The position numbers were made by a program, and so were the translations under genes. The notes under the pieces were generated by a model. That model made no database searches. It was given only the letters and a program-made list of their open reading frames with translations, and had not been told where the DNA came from. A stretch of DNA of 64,000 nucleotides from Bathynomus jamesi (lineage: Eukaryota; Arthropoda; Malacostraca; Isopoda; Cirolanidae), in NCBI GenBank assembly GCA_023014485.1, contig JAJOZX010008837.1:50001-114000 (forward strand), read 5' to 3'. Numbering within the stretch: the stretch's first letter is position 1; every line of letters begins with the position of its first letter. Of this stretch, positions 57,695 through 64,000 are shown piece by piece.

Positions 57695-57925
57695 ACCAAT
57701 CAACCTCTCATGACCAATTACCACATGCTACTAATTTGTCTCTGCTGTTTGGTAACTATAGCAACCTATAGCTTCCAGAATGTTCTAGAAAGCCTTCAGC
57801 AGACTATAAATGCTTGCGCAGGGCATTGCGGAGGTTAGTATTAGTTAGAGATCTATAGAGATCTGGTGGTATCTGACATCATTGTGGAAGGTTGCGCATA
57901 TAATATATATACATCTGAGTTTTAC
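57695..57925 (+). promoter_or_regulatory. Heat-shock-type promoter and putative first exon
   Basis: Two CCAAT boxes (57696-57700 and 57713-57717) are followed by an X-box-like GGTAACTATAGCAACC at 57751-57766. TTCCAGAATGTTCTAGAAAG at 57773-57792 has four perfectly phased alternating TTC/GAA units, a full heat shock element. TATAAA is at 57805-57810, and a start would be expected near 57835. A spliced leader could end at ACAAG|GTATGTA near 57920. No coding exon is recognised downstream in the window, so the product may be a noncoding RNA, a gene extending past 64 kb, or nothing. Confidence 0.6.
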
Positions 57926-58059
57926 AAGGTATGTATTTATATTTTGTTTTTATTTATTTTTTATAAGAAAGCAGTTATTTTAATGGAATATAAAACATCT
58001 TGCAAAAGATGTTGAATAAAGTATTATGTAATTGACATTACTTATAACTTTATAAGTAC

Positions 58060-58109
<50 letters not shown>

Positions 58110-59232
58110 TCTATATATAATATATATATATATATATATTATGCAACAGTAAATCAAATACATTTTGTTCCTTTCGTGTCCATTTTTTTCATTTTCCATT
58201 GTAATGTGTTCATATGGTCTCATAACAAATAAGCTTTGCTTACGCAAGTACCAGATAAAGCACTGAGAAATGTTGTACTCGTAGTCTCATACTCAAGGTA
58301 ATCTGAAATTGCTGTAATCATACTTGTACTCGCTTACTTCATACACTCTGTACTTTATTTGTACTTGTACTCCTCCAGTCACAAAATTTTGGTATTCTTT
58401 CCACCTCATTGGAATACGTATATTGGGTCATTAGTCAACTGGATTGATGAAAAGAATAGAAAAAATGATTGTAATGATGAATGAGAACACCATCAATTAA
58501 TGAATTTAACATGAAAATTAAACTAATTTGTGTAACTGCTAAGAGTTAATATGATGCATAATATTTCTAAGTGTTAGTATTTTGTGTTTTTGCTATGGAG
58601 ACTGTTACTTTGAAGGAATATGGTCACTCAAAAAAGATGAAGTATTATGAAATTAAATAAATAGTCTCAGCCCTTCACCTTTTCATTTTACTAGTCTTGC
58701 AATAGAATTGTAACTGCAATTATGATATTTCAAAATAATTTTATATCAAGGTAGATAGTTATATACTATATACACACACTTGGGGACTGTTACATGGCAT
58801 TTCTTCAAAACTATATTGTGTTTGTGTAATTTCTTTCAGGATATATTGATCTATAAGATAGGTATGGTTCAGTGTATCCTGATTTTGTTAACTAGTTTTA
58901 GTTTCCCTACTTCAGCAAAATTGGTCTTTGAAAGATTGTTGATTAATTACATTTAAATTTGAGAGAAACCTGGTTGTGTGCTATATTCAGCCGCAAATGA
59001 GGAAAAGAATATAATATATATATACTGACTAGCTACTAATATATTGCTTACTTTTAACTAATGGTACTGGTAGGTCCAGTTGCCTGGGACAAATTCACCA
59101 GCTTAGTTACCGTAGCTTCAGTAAAAGTTAACAAAAACTTATATATAGTCCCCTGTAACCTAAACTGATGAAATTTTCATTATTCTCTTCTATCAGTTCT
59201 TTCTGACCTATATTGAAAGAAATTTTTGATTT
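57926..59232. other. AT-rich stretch with (AT)n array
   Basis: An interrupted (AT)n array lies at 58061-58140. AATAAA-type signals occur near 58014 and 58657. The ACTCAAGGTAATCTGAAATT local repeat recurs at 58287. No ORF of note. Confidence 0.5.
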
Positions 59233-59901
59233 GGGTCATTCTCTGTCAGATCAACCAGTGCCTAACACCCTCATCTCTCAGATTTTGCTGAAATTTGGTT
59301 TATAGGGAGTTTGTGGGCCCTGAATCCATTTCTGAAATTATAAGGTCAATCCGACCAATGGTTCAAGAGATATGACCTCGGGAAATTTGAGGTCACTTGC
59401 GAGGTCACTAACATTTGGCGACCCATAACTTGGGTAATAATGGTCACAATTATATAAAAGTATATATATTTAGAATCAGAAAATGACAAGGAATCCAAAT
59501 ATGCAAGTTTTAGAACTCTAGGTTGAAAATAAAAAAGTTACACTGTAACCAAAATTTGAGGTCACGATTTGACCTCTGGGGTATCAAATGAGAATTTTTT
59601 TTTAAATGTAAAAAATGAAGGCATAGGCATTGGCTATTAGAATCAGCAAAAAAAAGTTTGTTTATGTTAGTATTTTTCATGTAACTAACATATAAGTGAA
59701 CACCATATTCATAAGTTGTGCGTCAATTCTACCTATTTTTTCACACTTAAGCTCATAATTTGACCTATAGAAATTAAAATTACATTTTTTATAGATATAA
59801 AAACAAAGGCAAAAATGTAAAATTGTATTTCACTGCTAATCTACACTGGCAATAATAGTTATAATAGTGAAAGGGGAAGACCTACTTAGAGGATTCATGT
59901 G

Positions 59902-61615
59902 CTAGCCTAATACAATTTTTGCATGCTCGATGCTCTCATCAATTTCTTTTTGTGGAAAAATGTATTGAATTCTGCTGCCTCCTCTTAGGGTAGGACAACT
60001 CATTACAGTTAATATATGATGTCCTGGCACTGCACATGAATCCTTGTTTGATGGATAATAATATGCACTTGATCCTGATGACCCAGAGGGATGTAGAAAG
60101 TTCACAGTGAAATCATCAAACTCTTCACAATATTCCTCCACAATTCCATACCAAACTTGCATGTCATAAATGCAGCCAACATACTCTCCTGGTTTGACAC
60201 ATTTTAGGTTACCAAGCATTGCAGGTTCATTAGTAAAATGACTTTTCCTTATTCTTTCTTTTCTCCAATGCCACTTGAAATGGGATACACCATCAGTTCT
60301 TCCTTGTTTAGGGGAACAAATCTATGATATTCTGAGTTCCAGGAATAGCCCTACTATCCTTGAATCGATGTTCCAACCGTTCTTCTGCATCTTTCAAATC
60401 AGCTGTAGTTACAAAGAAAAAATTTATCTTCTTGCTCAAGTTTTCTTCACAAAACTGAAACATGTGTTCTGGTGTAAGAATTTGCCTCTCTGTAGTTCTC
60501 TGCAAACTGGCACGAGCAGTAGCTCTTTTCACTGTTCCTCCAATCCCATCACATGCATTTTTGCCATGGGATGTAGCAAAGAAGTGCCATTCACAAGACA
60601 GACCAAAATCCTCTTCATGGTAAGAGAGATTTGTGAAGTTGTATCTGTTCTTATATTGGCCAGCACATCCATCTGAGAAATAGTGCACCTCCTTCAATTG
60701 TGGGCATCTGAATTTAACATATGTCATAAGCTTCAATATGAATGAGTAAACCATTATAGTGTTGTGTTTTAGTGATGCAGATAAGAAACAGACACTAAAA
60801 TGGCTAAGTTCCTGGTCTGCAGATGATCTATAATAGATGACAAAAGGGTGAACTGTACACTGTGAATTGTCCCAGTGAAACCCTTGGGCAGCATCCTGGA
60901 CAATGAAAGAATAATTCTCAGAGAAATCACCTACTATAACTACCTCGCTCTGAGGTGGTAGTGTTTCTTTCAACTGCTTGAAGTACTGTGATTGTTGCTG
61001 AGCAACAAAGTGATGACGAACCATGCGGGATTTTCATGCTTAGGGATGATAAGTATTCATGAAGTGGCTCCACCTTATCAACCATTGTACAACGGTCAAC
61101 AGTCACCCATTGCTTGTAAGATATTTCATTTGGAGCTGATTTCACACTGTCAAGTAACTCAAGAAAATCCAGGACACCCTCTTCTCTTGGGCAATCATTG
61201 CAAAGTTGCATCATGCAAGTCTTCTTTCTGTACTGCAGACACTGTAATCCATAAGATCCTTGTATGAAAGACCTCTTTCTCCCAATGCAGCCAGCTGCAA
61301 TTTTGGATTTTGATGGTATGTGCAGACACAGACAGAATGAGTCCCACCACTACCGGCAAGCACACAATATGATGGCCGTAATTTTGCAAATGTGAAAAAT
61401 CCTATTTTGGGATTCTTTTCATCATTTTTATATAGTTCAAACATCTCTCTTAAATTCCCGAGGACCAATCGTTTTTGCACCTTCATTGCACCTTCAGCAC
61501 TGATAACTTTCACGCAATCCTTTTGGCCAGGACACATACGACTAACCTCTTCTGACTCATAGAATCTTCTAACTATATCTTTGTGTTCTTCAGATATCAC
61601 TTTTCCTTTGCTCAT
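59902..61615 (-). CDS. RNase-H-like putative transposase of the long-TIR element
   Basis: Four overlapping frame segments on the minus strand join through single-base shifts near 61.21, 61.02 and 60.3-60.2 kb. In order: an N-terminal part from MSKGKVISEEHKDIVRRFYE with VCVCTYHQNPKLQL; then MMQLCNDCP, YKQWVTVDR and HHFVAQQQSQYFKQLKETLP. A candidate catalytic core has VVIVGDFSENYSF (Asp) and HYFSDGCAGQYKNRYNFTNL (Asp). CEWHFFATSHGKNACDGIGG with TVKR includes a C-x-x-H and a third Asp. ILTPEHMFQFCEENL and RAIPGTQNIIDLFP follow. The C-terminal domain, WYGIVEEYCEEFDDFTVNFL, HPSG, SCAVPGHHILTVMSCP, looks like a small beta-barrel. The family is multicopy in arthropods and Hydra as uncharacterised proteins. 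The transposase role is inferred from these motifs and the flanking TIRs. Confidence 0.65.
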
Positions 61616-62710
61616 TAGTGGAATCTTCGGAAGGATTCCATGTTCTGATTAAGTGAACAGCTTCTTTTCACCATGTATGTTGTAGTTTGAAAGAAACTAG
61701 CTGTTTTTTCAATTGTGTATGGTGAGGTGTCAATATTTGTAGTTGTGATGGTGACATTTGCTCTCCAGGAATGACTGTTCAATTCATTCATTATTTGTCT
61801 AGATGTTTTCAGATTTAGTTTCAGGTTTGAAGTATCACTTACTCCTCGGTAATTTGAACAGCATAACTGAGTTCTAGCCTCTCCTTCAGGTGTTTCTGAG
61901 CAGATGATAGCTTACCACGAGCCTTGCGCTTTTTCTGGCTTAATGACAGCCCTTCTGAAAAGAACAGAAAAAAAGGTTTCACACACCTGAATATTAGTAA
62001 TTAAATATTAATTATAGTACCTTAAATGCTATATAATTGGCTATATAGTAGATCAAACAGACCTTGTAGTAAAGTATAAGTTATAAATTTATTAATTACT
62101 TTTTTTAACTGGTGTTTGGTCCAGAAATGCTAGAACTGGTTCAACTGAAGTTGAAGGATTTCCTTTATCAAGCAATCACTGTCATTGTCCAGATCTTGAA
62201 TTGAAGAGATGTTACTCAAGCCACTGATAGTAGATGATTCATTGAATCCTGCTCAGACTCGTTGTTTTCAGTGGTACTAAGTATAGTGGGGTTTTTCATT
62301 ATCAGTGTCCAGCAGTTCACACACAACAATGAGTCTTTTTTCACTTCCAGCACATTTTTCAACAAGTACATCAGTCACTTTCTAAGATTGATTGTTATGC
62401 GTTTCTTGTGTTTTTGAATAGGGTCCTGGCAGTATTTCAAGTGCCGAACCATTGTATTTTGATCTGTAAAGATATAGGATTTACAATTAGGTAATATATA
62501 TTTTTAGAAAATATATAGCTATACACACTTAATATTTTAGGCCTTGATAGTCTCTGAGGCTCATTAAAACACCATACCCACCAGCCACCCACAGTGCTGG
62601 CTGGAACTGTACTAACCTGTAGACAAGGAATTTGCAACTATGTGTTGATTCTGCACTTAGACAAGTAGCAACATGTTTCAACAGGTTTGTTTAGGCTACA
62701 TGTGAGCTTA
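61616..62710 (-). other. 5' region of the long-TIR element gene
   Basis: Coding-like minus-strand pieces extend upstream of the MSKGKV start, for example TKIDTSPYTIEKTASFFQTT-like near 61.70 kb and KARGKLSSAQKHLKERLEL near 61.90 kb. They are separated by stops or introns, so the true protein is probably longer than annotated. Exon limits could not be fixed. Confidence 0.4.
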
Positions 62711-63525
62711 GTCTTCCCCTTTCACTATTATAACTATTATTGCCAGTGTAGATTAGCAGTGAAATACAATTTTTATTAAATTCTTGGAGCTTGAGGTCAA
62801 ATTGATAGCTAAGATATAAAAATTCCTTGAAATGACAAGCAATTTATAAATATGGTGTTCACTTATAAGTTAGTTACATGAAAAGTACCAACATAAACAA
62901 ACTTTTTATGATTGTTTCTATTAGTCAAGAACTCTGACTTTGTTTTTTATATCTATAAAAAATGTAATTTTAATTTCTATAGGTCAAATTATGAGCTTAA
63001 GTGTGAAAAAATAGGTAGAATTGACGCACAACTTATGAATATGGTGTTCACTTATATGTTAGTTACATGAAAAATACTAACATAAACAAACTTTTTTTTG
63101 CTGATTCTAATAGCCAATGCCTATGCCTTCATTTTTTACATTTAAAAAAAAAATTCTCATTTGATACCCCAGAGGTCAAATCGTGACCTCAAATTTTGGT
63201 TACAGTGTAACTTTTTTATTTTTCAACCTAGAGTTCTAAAACTTGCATATTTGGATTCCTTGTCGTTTTCTGATTCTAAATATATATACTTTTATATAAT
63301 TATGACAATTATTACCCAAGTTATGGCTCGCCAAATGTTAGTAACCTCGCGAGTGACCTCAAATTGCCCGAGGTCATATCTCTTGAACCGTTGGTCGGAT
63401 TGACCTTATAATTTCAGAAATGGATTCAGGGCTCACAAACTCCCTATAAACCAAATTTCAGCAAAATATGAGAGATGAGGGTGTTAATTTCAATTTTTTT
63501 TGGTTGATCTGACAGAGAATGACCC

Positions 63526-63907
63526 ATTTAGGCTATCTGAAATAAGAAATCATGGTGCAAACTTAAATATCCCAAATACAACTTAACTGCATCACTACAT
63601 TATGAGACAGAGTGGGTACAAGATCATCACTAGTTATGGGTTCAAAGTTTGGTATACTCTTTTGAGTGTGTATTAGGGTATGGCATTCACCAAATTCATT
63701 GAATTGGGAGCCAAGTATTTTGGCATGGCTATTATGGTACAAGCTTTGGTCTATTCCAGTAGCCTTTGGGGTTGAAGTAGAGTATCAGTGAGAAATAAAT
63801 CAAAATAAATCTAGTAGGTCTGTTATTGCAGTATATTAAAGGTTGCAAATTTAATAGCACTTAGTCTTAAAGAAGAGATTTTATATTATATACTATATGG
63901 TATATAT
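63526..63907. other. Noncoding, nothing recognised
   Basis: Short stretch between the long-TIR element and the terminal hAT-like end, with no gene. Confidence 0.5.
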
Positions 63908-64000
63908 CAGGGCTCGAAATTAACACCCACCAATGGCAGGTAGATTTTGGGTTGGGTGGGTAGAAATTCTAAGTTATATACCTGGTTGGTGGGTAGATTT
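63908..64000. mobile_element. Probable hAT terminus cut by the window edge
   Basis: CAGGGCTCGAAATTAACACC follows TATATAT. The interior repeats GGTGGGTAGA-type words (GGCAGGTAGA, GGGTGGGTAGA, GGTGGGTAGA). CAGGG...TCGAAATTAAC is a common start of hAT elements. The other end is outside the window. Confidence 0.5.

Larger units (their letters stand above)
59233..63525 (-). mobile_element. Long-TIR DNA transposon, possibly undescribed superfamily
   Basis: The terminus GGGTCATTCTCTGTCAGATC at the left is inverted at 63525. The homology then runs on continuously: left arm 59233-59881 and right arm 62711-63525, where the right arm has an extra duplication of about 190 bp. ATTT on both sides could be a 4-bp target duplication, but it is AT-rich and weak. 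The 2.8-kb unique middle carries one broken gene on the minus strand. Terminal repeats of this size are unusual for a cut-and-paste element. Confidence 0.85.

Noticed and set aside
60275..61267. Plus-strand open frames of 91 and 133 residues
   Set aside because: They are antisense to the long-TIR element protein.
59233..63525. A Polinton/Maverick element, because of the long TIRs
   Set aside because: At 4.3 kb it is far too short, and no polymerase B, integrase, capsid-like or ATPase gene is present.

Overview
This window looks like nuclear DNA of an arthropod, most probably a crustacean and perhaps a decapod. The grounds are indirect. Dinucleotide microsatellites, mainly (AT)n, (GT)n and (CT)n, occur throughout. 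TTAGG-type telomere-like motifs are scattered along it. tRNA-derived and 5S-rRNA-derived SINEs are abundant, and there are hAT, mariner, Tigger/pogo and piggyBac-type DNA transposons plus CR1/L2-like LINE fragments. Nothing looks bacterial, and there is no CRISPR array or operon. Host coding sequence is very sparse.

Layout. 1-9 kb: noncoding DNA with a 5S-SINE, a dead LINE reverse transcriptase end, MITEs and a nest of elements (5.57-7.34 kb) inside a mariner-like element. 9.2-9.6 kb: a Ser-rich exon on the plus strand. 9.7-16 kb: SINEs, one of them split by a hAT MITE, foldback elements and microsatellites. 16.05-20.10 kb: a nearly intact hAT transposon with a perfect 8-bp target duplication, coding on the minus strand. 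20.2-23.1 kb: a hAT-type foldback element and two internally deleted mariner-like elements. 23.1-36 kb: SINEs (including two palindromic head-to-head tRNA-like pairs), MITEs, a LINE 3' end and long microsatellites. 36.25-40.34 kb: four exons of one plus-strand host gene for an Arg/Ser/Asn-rich protein, with apparent frameshifts. 41-49 kb: hairpin elements, a broken member of a repeated unknown gene family, and a foldback carrying a mariner N-terminus. 49.6-52.9 kb: a TIR element with a divergent hAT-like transposase. 54.1-57.7 kb: a Tigger-like element with a nested hAT MITE. 57.7-57.9 kb: a heat-shock-type promoter with no visible ORF. 59.2-63.5 kb: a 4.3-kb element with TIR arms of about 650 and 815 bp, encoding an unusual RNase-H-like protein. 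The window ends inside what looks like another hAT terminus.

The elements form a layered record of insertions. Target duplications (CTTCATGG, TTATTATC, CAAATATT, GTTCGAGT, GTTATGAT, TTAA, TA) and paralogous or opposite-arm copies of pre-insertion sites fix several boundaries to the base. Two patterns recur beyond ordinary transposon content. One hairpin core built on GATTGGTTAGGTTAGG and ATATTTTCGTTAGTT lies inside elements with unrelated ends. tRNA-like SINE heads repeatedly occur as inverted pairs. Host-gene and several transposase reading frames are broken by single-base shifts. In the 1.1-kb exon at 37.6 kb all six shifts go the same way, which suggests uncorrected sequencing indels at least as much as decay.
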